Source of the DNA: Sphaerochaeta sp. UBA5849
Lineage (GTDB): Bacteria > Spirochaetota > Spirochaetia > Sphaerochaetales > Sphaerochaetaceae
Length of the DNA: 64,000 bases
Assembly: GCA_002432715.1 (NCBI GenBank)
Contig: DJGJ01000066.1
Coordinates: forward strand, 23,635-87,634
Reading direction: 5' to 3'
Made by a program: the position numbers and the translations under genes. Under the pieces are notes generated by a model. That model made no database searches, had not been told where the DNA came from, and was given only the letters and a program-made list of their open reading frames with translations. Shown here piece by piece: positions 16,791 through 24,844 of the stretch (positions are counted from its first letter, which is position 1; every line of letters starts with the position of its first letter).

Positions 16791-18848
16791 TCAAATGAAA
16801 TCCTTCAATTTCCTACTGCGCTTGGGATGCCTGAGCCTTCTGAGTGCCTTGGCCTCAATCTGGCGGATTCGTTCCCTGGTCACCTCAAAATACAATCCAA
16901 CTTCCTCAAGTGTCAATGAATATCCATCCTCCAGGCCGAATCTCATCTTCAGGACCTCCTGCTCGCGGGCAGGAAGGGTTGCCAGAACATCCTTGAGCTG
17001 TTCCTGAAGCAGCGAATACGCGGTCTGGGTGGCAGGATTCTCCACCTCCTTGTCCTCGATGAAGTCGGAGAGCAAAGAGTCTTCCTCCTCGCCTACCGGT
17101 GTCTCCAAACTAATCGGTTCACGGGCAACATTCTTGACCGCCTTTACCTTGCTCTCGGTCCATCCAAGCTTCTCAGCCACTTCCTCATCGGTTGGTTCCC
17201 GACCCAGCGACTGCATGAGCATCCTCGACTCCCTGACCACCTTGTTGATCTGCTCGATCATGTGCACAGGAACACGGATGGTACGGGCCTGGTCGGAAAT
17301 CGACCGGGTGATAGCCTGCCGAATCCACCACGTTGCATAAGTGGAGAACTTGAATCCCTTGCGGTACTCAAACTTCTCGACAGCCTTGATCAAGCCGATG
17401 TTGCCTTCCTGAACCAGATCAAAGAAGTGCAACCCCCGATTGGTATATTTTTTTGCGATGGATACCACGAGCCTTAGGTTGGCGCGGATCAAGCGGTCCT
17501 TGGCATCCTTCATCATCTTCTGGCCGTACTTGATCTTCGTGGAGTGCAACAAGATATTATCGCAGGTGTCTTCGAACTGGTACTCTATCTGCCTCAGATC
17601 CTTCTCCGTCAATTGGAGTTCCCGGATAAGGTCCTTGATCGTATCACTGGACAGGTGGAGTTCTTCTTCGATTTTTGCACTCCTGGACTGGGTTGCAAGG
17701 TCTCGCCCGAGCTGTCTCAACTCCTTGGCTGAAGAGATGTGAAGCTTATTCTCAAGCTGCTGTTTCTTTTCCTTGTAGGAGCGGATCCTGTTCTCGGCAT
17801 CCACGAAATCGTGGGTGAACGAGGTGATCTCCTCGGGCTGCAAATCAACTTTTGCAAGTTTCTTCAACAGCGTCATCCGGGTCTTGATCAATGCCTCATC
17901 ATGCAGCACATCCTCGCCGCTGCTGATCATCTGCTCTTTCTTTCCGATATAGTTTTTCAGGCCCGCCTGCACATCCTTCAGCTGTTCCTTGTAAAATTGG
18001 GTGAACCGCTTCTGGTTGGTGACAAGCTCCTTATAGTCCTTTGCGTTGTACTCTTCTTCCTGACCTTCAATCTTGGTGTTGAGCGTTTTGATGATCTCAT
18101 GGAACCGGGTGATCATAACCCCGCTTTCCTGGATGACATCCTTGATGATCAAGGCACCGTCTTCCATCTTCTTGCTGAGCTCAACCTCCTGATCGGCGGT
18201 CAGCAGGCTCTCCTTGCCGATTTCCCTCAGATAAAGACGGATCGGATCATCGCCGCTGGAGTCGCTCTTGTCGGTTCCCAGGATGGTGTTGTGACGGATG
18301 TGTTCAATATCACCTTCATGGTCGTCAAGACTGGAAATATCGACAAAATGATCACTTCCACCAACCGCATCATCATCGGTTCCCATGCCGCTCCAGGCAT
18401 GTTTCATCGAGGCAGGATGCTCGTCCTCATCATCAAGTACTGCATCTTCTTCTTCCTCCTCCTCATCACTTTCCCGGCTGCCGTTCTTTTTAGCTTCCGG
18501 CTTGTCTTCGTGATGTTCGGAAAAATCATTTATCAGCGCATCGACGGAAAGGTCATCCTCAAGATCATCCTCAAGCAGGTCGACATCATCCGGTTCCTCT
18601 TCCAGGTCGGTATCGATTTCATCCTCGGACGGACCTTCGGAAAAAAGACCTGCAGCAGGAGCCTCATCACTTTCTGTGACGATGATCTCCAACTCACTGA
18701 GGGTCTGCATGATTTCATCGACAGCCTCATCCGTGGCATTCTGTGGACCAAGAGCCTTTCTGATATCCTCTTTTGTCACATGTCCGGTCTCTGCTGAACG
18801 CGCCACCATATCCTTGACTATGGCCTGCGAAATGTTTTCATCAAGCAT
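16791..18848 (-). CDS. rpoD: RNA polymerase primary sigma factor
   Basis: Housekeeping sigma factor, 685 aa. Region 1.1 is followed by a long acidic low-complexity stretch (about 75-150). Region 1.2 is DPIRLYLREIGKESLLT, then a non-conserved insert. Region 2 contains RLIRANLRLVVSIAKKYTNRG, FDLVQEGNIGLI and the -10 recognition segment FSTYATWWIRQAI. Region 3 follows. Region 4 has the -35 helix-turn-helix LEEVGLYFEVTRERIRQIE, with LYF in place of the usual KQF or MEF. The promoters seen in this window (TTGACA-17-TATATT and similar) fit its expected specificity. Lies 22 bases after dnaG. Confidence 0.96.
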   Translation of the reverse strand: MLDENISQAIVKDMVARSAETGHVTKEDIRKALGPQNATDEAVDEIMQTLSELEIIVTESDEAPAAGLFSEGPSEDEIDTDLEEEPDDVDLLEDDLEDDLSVDALINDFSEHHEDKPEAKKNGSRESDEEEEEEDAVLDDEDEHPASMKHAWSGMGTDDDAVGGSDHFVDISSLDDHEGDIEHIRHNTILGTDKSDSSGDDPIRLYLREIGKESLLTADQEVELSKKMEDGALIIKDVIQESGVMITRFHEIIKTLNTKIEGQEEEYNAKDYKELVTNQKRFTQFYKEQLKDVQAGLKNYIGKKEQMISSGEDVLHDEALIKTRMTLLKKLAKVDLQPEEITSFTHDFVDAENRIRSYKEKKQQLENKLHISSAKELRQLGRDLATQSRSAKIEEELHLSSDTIKDLIRELQLTEKDLRQIEYQFEDTCDNILLHSTKIKYGQKMMKDAKDRLIRANLRLVVSIAKKYTNRGLHFFDLVQEGNIGLIKAVEKFEYRKGFKFSTYATWWIRQAITRSISDQARTIRVPVHMIEQINKVVRESRMLMQSLGREPTDEEVAEKLGWTESKVKAVKNVAREPISLETPVGEEEDSLLSDFIEDKEVENPATQTAYSLLQEQLKDVLATLPAREQEVLKMRFGLEDGYSLTLEEVGLYFEVTRERIRQIEAKALRRLRHPKRSRKLKDFI

Positions 18849-18870
18849 CTGTATTATCTACCTACCCTGT

Positions 18871-20667
18871 TTAAATATCCTGCTCGAGAGTCTTCCTGAG
18901 TCTGGCAATCTTTGCGTCAATCTCCGTCTTCTCCCGAAGCAATTCCTCGATTCCTTCATCCCCGGTACCGTCTAGCAGACTGATATCCAAGAGCCGTTTA
19001 TTACTCAATCGCTTTTTCTCATACGTCCTCAATTGAATTCGGTTCACAGCTTCATTGAGCACTCTTTGCGGAGCAAGCTTGAACTCCTCCATAGTGAACG
19101 ATGCAGCGACATCACTGCGAAGTTGCTCATCATCAATCATCTGCAGGATATACTCATCATGCTTGCCGACTTCCTCTCTTGCAGCTTCCTCCAATACGTT
19201 ATACAGTGCTTCTGCTTCTGCATCCTCCAAGTCTTCAACAGCGATCTTGTACCTTGTTTGCAGATACAACTCCCTATTGTTGACCAAAGTCAACATCGCA
19301 TACAAATCCACGGAAATTGTTGCAGGATTCAGTGGCTTTACCCCCATCTCTCCTGCTGCCGCCACCGGTTTTGCTACGGGTGGGGCGTTCCGTGAATAAT
19401 CGTCAAGTATCGACGATTCGTCAACATTCAGCACTGCCGCCAGTCCCTTGATCAGGTCCTGCTTCTCAATAGACGACGCAGTGGCGTCCAAATATGGTCT
19501 CACAGCGTTAAATACTGCGGTTTTGCCTTTGGGCGTTAGTATATCATACTGGTTTACCGCATTGTTTACAAGATAACGAAACCCTTGCTGTGACTGTTGT
19601 AACGCTCTTTTCAGAGCCTGTTCCCCTTCATGTTGGACGAGCTCCGAAGCATCCTTCGCCGACTCCAAGGTCAGAACCGAATTCTCCATGCCGATATTTT
19701 GTGCGATCACCAACGCCTTTGCCGTGGCGCTCTGTCCTGCCCGGTCATTGTCGAAGAGTATCTCCACGGATGTGCAATAGCGTCTGAGCAGCTTTGCCTG
19801 TTCCTCGGTAAAACTGGTTCCCAAGGGAGCCATGGCATTAGTGAAGCCGCTCTGATGCAATGCAACCACGTCGAAGTTTCCTTCGCACAGGATTGCCTTC
19901 TGCTCCTTCTTGATCGTATCGAGCGACTCGTAAAGCCCGAACAAATGGTGCTTCTTGCTATAAATCGCCGTTTCAGGGGAGTTGATGTATTTGGCTTTTG
20001 ATGTGAAGGTGAGGTCCCGGCCACCGAAGGCTACCGTCTTTCCCTGCCAGCTTCGAATGGGAAACATCAATCTGTCGCGAAACAAGGGATAGGTGGGATT
20101 GTTCTGGCTGAACAAGCCGCTTTTAGCCAGCAATTCTTCACTGTAGTGACGCTTTGCAAGAAATGAGTACAACCAGGAGCCATCCTGCGGGGCATAGCCG
20201 AGATTGAACTTCTCCCACATCGCCTCGGATACATTGCGTTCACGCAGGTATGCCCTTGCATGCTCGCCTTGAGCGGAGGATGTAAGCAAAAAATGAAAGG
20301 AGCCTGCAATCTTGTCATACAGGTCGTAGAGTGTTTCGTTCAAATCCCTTGATCTTTTATCCTCGGGACTCTCCTCCTCGAGCTCGACTCCCGCCTTCTT
20401 TGCAAGAATCTTCACTGATTCAATGAAAGAGACCTTCTCCATCTCCATGACGAAGTCAAACATCGACCCGCCCTTTTTGCAGCTGAAGCAGTAGTAGAAA
20501 CCCTGTTCATCGACCACTGAGAAGGAAGCTGTTTTTTCTTGATGGAACGGACACAAGCCCCATAACCTGCCGCCTCTTGAGGAGAGCGTTACATAGTCCG
20601 AGACGACTTCACTGATGGGAATACGCGCCTTGATCTGCTCAAGGACCGATTCAGACACTTTTGCCAT
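18871..20667 (-). CDS. dnaG: DNA primase
   Basis: DnaG makes RNA primers for replication. The N-terminal zinc-binding domain has CPFH...CFSC (Cys39, His42, Cys60, Cys63). The TOPRIM catalytic domain includes ILCEGNFDVVAL and the acidic FDNDRAGQSA. In the first block Asn-Phe replaces the more usual Tyr-Met, but the catalytic Glu and Asp are kept. The C-terminal 150 residues are the variable helicase-interacting region. 598 aa. The order ykgJ-like, dnaG, rpoD is a version of the macromolecular synthesis operon without rpsU at its head. Confidence 0.95.
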   Translation of the reverse strand: MAKVSESVLEQIKARIPISEVVSDYVTLSSRGGRLWGLCPFHQEKTASFSVVDEQGFYYCFSCKKGGSMFDFVMEMEKVSFIESVKILAKKAGVELEEESPEDKRSRDLNETLYDLYDKIAGSFHFLLTSSAQGEHARAYLRERNVSEAMWEKFNLGYAPQDGSWLYSFLAKRHYSEELLAKSGLFSQNNPTYPLFRDRLMFPIRSWQGKTVAFGGRDLTFTSKAKYINSPETAIYSKKHHLFGLYESLDTIKKEQKAILCEGNFDVVALHQSGFTNAMAPLGTSFTEEQAKLLRRYCTSVEILFDNDRAGQSATAKALVIAQNIGMENSVLTLESAKDASELVQHEGEQALKRALQQSQQGFRYLVNNAVNQYDILTPKGKTAVFNAVRPYLDATASSIEKQDLIKGLAAVLNVDESSILDDYSRNAPPVAKPVAAAGEMGVKPLNPATISVDLYAMLTLVNNRELYLQTRYKIAVEDLEDAEAEALYNVLEEAAREEVGKHDEYILQMIDDEQLRSDVAASFTMEEFKLAPQRVLNEAVNRIQLRTYEKKRLSNKRLLDISLLDGTGDEGIEELLREKTEIDAKIARLRKTLEQDI

Positions 20668-20675
20668 ACGCTATC

Positions 20676-21116
20676 CTACACACGAATGATCGGCTCTTGT
20701 CCGGTCTGCCGGCGAAGAATCTCATCGATCTCCTCTTTCCTATAGACCTTTCCTTGTCCGATTCCCGGGCATGATGCCTTCTCTGCTTCCCAACTCTCTT
20801 CGTTTTCCATTACGCTCCTCCAGAAAGGATAGGTGCGACATTGCCTGGGTCTTGCATGGTAGACCGAGCAACCCTGTTTCGTAAGGAAAATACAGTCGTA
20901 ATTCTCTTTCTCCAGCAAACTGACCATGCTGAATGAACCCATATCCACCAATCGGCAATAGGTGCGGATGAAGCGGTCCTCATCCATTGAAGTGTAGGCA
21001 CAAAGCCTCTGTAGATCTTCTTGAGAAAGGAATACATATCCAGGTTCGCAACTGCAGCAATAGTTGCAGCCGGGAACACAGGTAAAAGCCAACCCTTTCT
21101 CATAAAAACAATGCAT
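20676..21116 (-). CDS. YkgJ-family cysteine-cluster protein
   Basis: 146 aa with the conserved cysteine pattern of the YkgJ/CxxCxxCC family: CVPGCNYCCSC near the N-terminus, then CIFL...GCSVYHARPRQCRTYPFW, and a later Cys. These cysteines are thought to bind a metal or iron-sulfur cluster; the biochemical role is unknown. I start at ATG 21116, with GAGG five bases upstream; upstream ATGs at 21131/21134 have no site and fall against the tRNA-Tyr terminator. Located eight bases before dnaG and so likely first gene of the dnaG-rpoD operon. Confidence 0.8.
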   Translation of the reverse strand: MHCFYEKGLAFTCVPGCNYCCSCEPGYVFLSQEDLQRLCAYTSMDEDRFIRTYCRLVDMGSFSMVSLLEKENYDCIFLTKQGCSVYHARPRQCRTYPFWRSVMENEESWEAEKASCPGIGQGKVYRKEEIDEILRRQTGQEPIIRV

Positions 21117-21142
21117 CGGCACCTCTTTCATCATAGAGAACG

Positions 21143-21173
21143 GAAAAAAGGCCTTCCTCAAAGAAGAAGGCCT
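21143..21173 (-). terminator. Terminator of tRNA-Tyr
   Basis: Perfect 8-bp stem AGGCCTTC / GAAGGCCT (21149-21156 with 21166-21173), nine-base loop, then a T-run on the minus strand (21148-21144). It separates the tRNA transcript from the ykgJ-dnaG-rpoD operon. Confidence 0.85.
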
Positions 21174-21178
21174 CCAAG

Positions 21179-21260
21179 TGGAGAGAGAAGGATTCGAACC
21201 TTCGAAGGTGTAACCAACAGATTTACAGTCTGCCCCCTTTGGCCGCTCGGGAACCTCTCC
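21179..21260 (-). tRNA. tRNA-Tyr (GUA)
   Basis: A class II tRNA of 82 nt with a long variable arm. Acceptor GGAGAGG pairs with TCTCTCC (one G-U); discriminator A. The anticodon arm CAGACTGTAAATCTG places GTA in the loop. T-arm GAAGG-TTCGAAT-CCTTC. The 3' CCA is not encoded. Confidence 0.95.
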
Positions 21261-21278
21261 ATGCCAAAAGACAAACGT

Positions 21279-21307
21279 ACATTACAAACTATTGTAGCTT
21301 TTGTCAA
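21279..21307 (-). promoter_or_regulatory. tRNA-Tyr promoter
   Basis: Minus strand: TTGACA (21307-21302), 17 bp, TAATGT (21284-21279). Start expected near 21272, about 12 nt before the tRNA. Confidence 0.75.
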
Positions 21308-21351
21308 CCGCTGTTGAGAAAAATCTCGTACCAGGGAGTTTTTCACACGTC

Positions 21352-21380
21352 TTGACAGAGAGTTTTTCTGCCGGTATATT
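21352..21380 (+). promoter_or_regulatory. tRNA-Thr promoter
   Basis: Consensus TTGACA (21352-21357), 17 bp, TATATT (21375-21380); start expected near 21387, six bases before the tRNA 5' end. Confidence 0.85.
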
Positions 21381-21392
21381 GCAACAGTCCAA

Positions 21393-21464
21393 GCCGACTT
21401 AGCTCAGCGGTAGAGCACGTGACTTGTAATCTCGGGGTCGTCAGTTCAATCCTGACAGTCGGCT
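21393..21464 (+). tRNA. tRNA-Thr (UGU)
   Basis: 72 nt. Acceptor GCCGACT pairs with AGTCGGC, discriminator T; D-arm GCTC/GAGC with a short loop; anticodon loop CTTGTAA gives TGT; T-arm GTCAG-TTCAATC-CTGAC. CCA is not encoded. The anticodon stem CGTGA/TCTCG has a T-T mismatch at its central pair (29-41), unusual for a functional tRNA but tolerated in some. Confidence 0.93.
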
Positions 21465-21467
21465 CAC

Positions 21468-21500
21468 AAGCATATCAGATATCCTGGTATGCTTTTTTTA
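21468..21500 (+). terminator. Terminator of tRNA-Thr
   Basis: Stem AAGCATA (21468-21474) with TATGCTT (21488-21494), 13-base loop, followed by a run of T. It also separates the tRNA from the convergent lacI-type gene. Confidence 0.8.
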
Positions 21501-21506
21501 TTTGGC

Positions 21507-22565
21507 TCAAGGAATTTCACGCATTCGAGACGAGCTGCGGATCTTCAGGCTGGGTTGCAGGATGGTATCCTCGCATCGTTTTCCGCCAATGATATCCTCC
21601 AGCTGTTCAAAAGCCTTTTCGCCCAACATGTGGGGATCTTGATGAATGCTGCTCAACGAAGGCCGGGCGATTTCCGAAAGAAAGGAATCATCGTAGCCAA
21701 GGATGGAAACCTGTTGGGGAACGGCGATGTGCTGTTCATCCAACGCCTGCAAAACCCCTGCTGCTACTGCATCGTTGCAGCAAATGACGGCATCGAAATC
21801 ACGCAGCCTTGAGAGAAACTCCTTTGCCGTTGCATATCCACTGGAAAAATCGTAGCCGGTCATGCAGATCAGCGAGGGGTCAAGAGGGAGAGAGAACTCC
21901 GACAGTGCCCGCCTGTATCCTTCGAGCCGGTCCAAAGAAGAGTAGCTGCCGCGGTTTTGTTGGTCCAAATAGGCAAGCATCTGCTCTATACTCTCACTCG
22001 GCCGTTGCCAGAAGCTTGCAAAAAAGGCGATATGCCGATGATTGCCCCTGAGCAAATATTTTGCAGCCAGATATCCACCCTCCACATTGTTGTAATAGAT
22101 GTGGCTTGCACCCTTCAGGTAGTCTCTTCGATAGACGATCAGCAGCGGGAAATCAGGTGGAAAGAGATTCGCAAGCACGAGAGAGGACGTATCGGCCAGC
22201 GGGCAGAACAGCAACGAGGAAACACCCAGGGAAGATGCCTGTACAAGACAGCGCACTTCCTGCTCGGCGCTTCCATTTGCAGAGTAGAGGGCAACATGAC
22301 ACCCTGCCTGGTTTGCCTGTCTCATCACACCCTCAACGACCGAAGAAAAAAAGTGATTCTCCAGACTCGGTACGATCAAGGCCATGACGGAGAACTTCTG
22401 TTTCTTCACTGCGGGCACATACCCGAGCTTTTGCATCGCCTTGCGAATGGCCTTCTCAGATTCAGGATCGACGTTGCGAGCATGATTGATCACCCGCGAG
22501 ACGGTGGCGATGGACAGTCCTGCCTCCTTGGCTACATCGGTAATGGTTACTTTCTTGGTATTCAA
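21507..22565 (-). CDS. LacI-family transcriptional regulator
   Basis: 352 aa. The N-terminal helix-turn-helix is classic (TKKVTITDVAKEAGLSIATVSRVINHARNVDPES) and is followed by a periplasmic-binding-protein-like ligand domain (ILGYDDSFLSEIARPSLSSIHQD). The start is TTG 22565: GGAGG lies seven bases upstream, and the TTG overlaps the aroA stop as TTGA, so the gene is translated by coupling to aroA. The longer frame to 22646 lies inside aroA and is not real. LacI regulators usually sense sugars; its pairing with a shikimate gene is odd. A palindrome upstream of aroA may be its operator. Confidence 0.88.
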   Translation of the reverse strand: MNTKKVTITDVAKEAGLSIATVSRVINHARNVDPESEKAIRKAMQKLGYVPAVKKQKFSVMALIVPSLENHFFSSVVEGVMRQANQAGCHVALYSANGSAEQEVRCLVQASSLGVSSLLFCPLADTSSLVLANLFPPDFPLLIVYRRDYLKGASHIYYNNVEGGYLAAKYLLRGNHRHIAFFASFWQRPSESIEQMLAYLDQQNRGSYSSLDRLEGYRRALSEFSLPLDPSLICMTGYDFSSGYATAKEFLSRLRDFDAVICCNDAVAAGVLQALDEQHIAVPQQVSILGYDDSFLSEIARPSLSSIHQDPHMLGEKAFEQLEDIIGGKRCEDTILQPSLKIRSSSRMREIP

Positions 22566-23860
22566 TCCGAGGCCTCCACAATGGAAAGATCTGCTTTGCA
22601 TGCTGCAAGCTTGGAGAAGAAACCAGGAAATGAAACATCGGCACATTGGGCGTCGGTCACGACAACCTCCCCTTCCGATGCCAGGCCTGCGGCCACCAAC
22701 GCCATGGCAATGCGATGATCAAATGCCGATGAGACAGTCCCCCCCTGTATCGGGGTCGGTCCATCCACCACCAGACAGTCCCGCTCCATATGCAAAGAGC
22801 ACCCGAGCGAATTCAGTTTTGCAGTCATTTCCGCCACTCGGTCGGTCTCTTTCTGCCTGACATGCTCCAAGTTTGTGAATACCGTCCGACCCTCGGCCTG
22901 GGTAGCCAAGACAGACAAGGCAGGCAGGGCATCCGGGATATCCGATAGGTCGATGGTCAATCCCCCTTGCAACTTCTCACCTCCGACGATGTGCAACCGG
23001 TCATCGCCCTGCCTATGGATGCATGCGCCGAATTTACCCAGGATGTCCACCACCTGCTTGTCTCCCTGGGAATCGGAGAAATCAAGGCCGGTGAGCACCA
23101 CATCCGAATCTGTTATTGCAGCACCCACCAACGGGAAAGCGACGGCAGACCAGTCGGCTGGTATGCTGAAGCTGCCACCGTGGTAGCGCTGCCCGTCTTC
23201 AACGACAAAGCGGGAAAAATCCGAGGGGTTCGCAATCTCGACTCCCATACGTTTCATCCAATCAAGAGTCATTTGCACATAGGGTTTTTCCAAGGCATTG
23301 ACCACCTGGATTGTGGTCGTACGCTTTGCCAGGGGGGCTGAAAGCAACAGGCTGGAGACATACTGGCTGTTCCTGCCTTCAATGGTCACGTTTCCTCCCT
23401 CAAGCAATCCTCGTACCACCACCGGAGGGCAACCTTGACCGCCCCTGGTAAGAAAGGCTGTGGCACCCAGGCAGTTGAGTGCGTTCACCAAGGGGAGAAT
23501 CGGCCTGCGCCGGATCTGCTCATCACCGGTTATGACCGTATAGCCATCGACCAGGGAAGCCACCGAAGTAAACAAGCAGGTGGTGGTTCCCGAGTTTCCC
23601 GTATCCACCACATTTTGGGGCACTACAAGATCGCCTCCCCTTCCCTGCACAATCCAACGATGCTCTTCCTGTTGGACAATGGCTCCAAAAGCCCGTGCTG
23701 CGGCGAGGGCACTCAACCCGTCACCACTGGCCAGCGGGTTTTCGATGCAAGTCTGGCCATCGGCAAGGGTTGCCAGAAGAATTGACCGGATTGTATGGCT
23801 TTTGGATCCAGGCACCTGGAGCTCCCCTTTCAAAGAACCGGGTTTTACGTGAACATTCAT
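22562..23860 (-). CDS. aroA: 3-phosphoshikimate 1-carboxyvinyltransferase (EPSP synthase)
   Basis: AroA joins PEP and shikimate-3-phosphate in the sixth shikimate-pathway step. 432 aa with PGSKSHTIR (lysine contacts both substrates), GNSGTTT, DEQIRRRPILPL (PEP-binding Arg), SSLLLSAP, DIPDALPALS, KETDRVAEM and DHRIAMAL. The GNxGT loop reads N-S-G-T-T-T-C (residues 89-95); most EPSP synthases have Arg at the last position, here Cys95. S-Q-Y after Asn supports a class II-like or divergent type. AAGGAA lies before the ATG. AroB and AroH are also in this window, but the other steps are not. Confidence 0.93.
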   Translation of the reverse strand: MNVHVKPGSLKGELQVPGSKSHTIRSILLATLADGQTCIENPLASGDGLSALAAARAFGAIVQQEEHRWIVQGRGGDLVVPQNVVDTGNSGTTTCLFTSVASLVDGYTVITGDEQIRRRPILPLVNALNCLGATAFLTRGGQGCPPVVVRGLLEGGNVTIEGRNSQYVSSLLLSAPLAKRTTTIQVVNALEKPYVQMTLDWMKRMGVEIANPSDFSRFVVEDGQRYHGGSFSIPADWSAVAFPLVGAAITDSDVVLTGLDFSDSQGDKQVVDILGKFGACIHRQGDDRLHIVGGEKLQGGLTIDLSDIPDALPALSVLATQAEGRTVFTNLEHVRQKETDRVAEMTAKLNSLGCSLHMERDCLVVDGPTPIQGGTVSSAFDHRIAMALVAAGLASEGEVVVTDAQCADVSFPGFFSKLAACKADLSIVEASD

Positions 23861-23917
23861 GATTGTTTCCTTCTGGGTTTGCTGTAGGAAAGGATGATCG
23901 GCCTTTCAATATATACC

Positions 23918-23931
23918 ATGTAAATTACCAT
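23918..23931. promoter_or_regulatory. Degenerate copy of the aroA upstream palindrome
   Basis: ATGTAAATTACCAT matches the perfect palindrome at 24044-24057 at 12 of 14 bases. It lies about 60 bp upstream of the aroA start, where the minus-strand promoter would be (TATATT-like -10 nearby). Confidence 0.4.
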
Positions 23932-24043
23932 ATAGTATGCTGTGTATTGAATATTTGTGCAATATTATTCGTTAATAATCACTTTGTGTTCTCTAATTTA
24001 TACTCATGCAACAAAAAAGAAAGCAAGGTTTTTACCCTATAAA

Positions 24044-24057
24044 ATGTAAATTTACAT
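24044..24057. promoter_or_regulatory. Perfect 14-bp palindrome upstream of aroA-lacI
   Basis: ATGTAAATTTACAT reads the same on both strands. With the related site at 23918 it is a candidate operator for the coupled LacI-type regulator, though LacI sites usually have a central CG and this has none. Another repeat, ATTATT-CGTT-AATAAT, lies at 23964-23979. The 243-bp gap 23861-24103 holds no gene that I can support. Confidence 0.5.
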
Positions 24058-24068
24058 ATTCTCCTAAT

Positions 24069-24089
24069 AAAAAAGCCTCATACGTAGGC
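24069..24089 (-). terminator. Terminator after aroH
   Basis: Minus strand: GCCT and AGGC pair around a seven-base loop, followed by six T (24074-24069). Short stem but well placed, 15 bp after the aroH stop. Confidence 0.55.
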
Positions 24090-24103
24090 AGTTTTCTCAA
24101 TTC

Positions 24104-24472
24104 TTATTTCATCAGGTCGGGACGAAGGCGTTCAGCTCCATCCATGTAGACCGGCTTGGTATGCTCGGTGTGGAAGTTGAGGATGAGAAGCATGCGGATG
24201 ACACGCTCAAGCATGCCATCGATTTCAAGCTCCTGCATGCAGAACAAGGGGGTCTTGTTGCAATAACCGCCTTTGCGCAAACCGTTTGCCGGATTTCGGC
24301 TTTTCAGATCACTGGTCTGGGTGATCAATACACTTGCAATATGTGCTTCTTCAAGGCTGTTTTGCTCAAGCAGCGTCCGGTAGAGCTTGCAGGCGGCCTC
24401 TTCAATACGCTGCGGTTCATCCCGCTCTACACAAATGGCTCCGCGGATTGCGCAAATGGTTGGTTTATGCAT
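24104..24472 (-). CDS. aroH: Chorismate mutase, AroH type
   Basis: 122 aa, the size and fold class of the trimeric Bacillus AroH enzyme that converts chorismate to prephenate for Phe/Tyr synthesis. Catalytic residues line up: Arg10 in AIRGA (Bacillus Arg7), Glu81 in CMQE (Glu78), Arg93 in RVIRML (Arg90) and Tyr109 in PVYM (Tyr108), with LRPDL at the end. ATG 24472 has GGAG four bases before it; the longer frame to 24559 overlaps the upstream gene and has no site. Last gene of thiN-membrane protein-aroH. Confidence 0.93.
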   Translation of the reverse strand: MHKPTICAIRGAICVERDEPQRIEEAACKLYRTLLEQNSLEEAHIASVLITQTSDLKSRNPANGLRKGGYCNKTPLFCMQELEIDGMLERVIRMLLILNFHTEHTKPVYMDGAERLRPDLMK

Positions 24473-24486
24473 GATACTCCTTTTTT

Positions 24487-24828
24487 TCAGCTGACTACCA
24501 GACCCTTCTCGAACAATGTCTCCAACAAGGCTACCACGAATCCCAAGGCAAGGATGCACATCATTCTTGCGATGGTAAGGAGCACCGGGGAAAGGGGAAA
24601 TACCCGATCACCGGCCCACACGATGCAGGAGAACACCAAGATCCAGACACCGAACAGCAGACTGGTCCAGCTGATCAGATACAGAAAAAATTGCAGCAAC
24701 TCGACGAAATCCTCGGTTACGGAAAAGAAACTGCCGAGCAGATACACGAGAAAGAAAAATATGTACAAAAGCAACGTGTAGGTATGCACCCTGCTGGAGA
24801 ACGCCAGCAATCGTCTTGTCTGCAACAT
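24487..24828 (-). CDS. Small membrane protein
   Basis: About 113 aa with three strongly hydrophobic segments (roughly 17-37, 47-72, 82-107). I recognise no family. The start is chosen as ATG 24828 because further upstream the frame runs inside thiN; the ribosome site is weak. It sits between thiN and aroH with 16-bp and 14-bp gaps, so it is probably cotranscribed. Function unknown. Confidence 0.6.
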   Translation of the reverse strand: MLQTRRLLAFSSRVHTYTLLLYIFFFLVYLLGSFFSVTEDFVELLQFFLYLISWTSLLFGVWILVFSCIVWAGDRVFPLSPVLLTIARMMCILALGFVVALLETLFEKGLVVS

Positions 24829-24844
24829 GATCAGAGAATACCAT

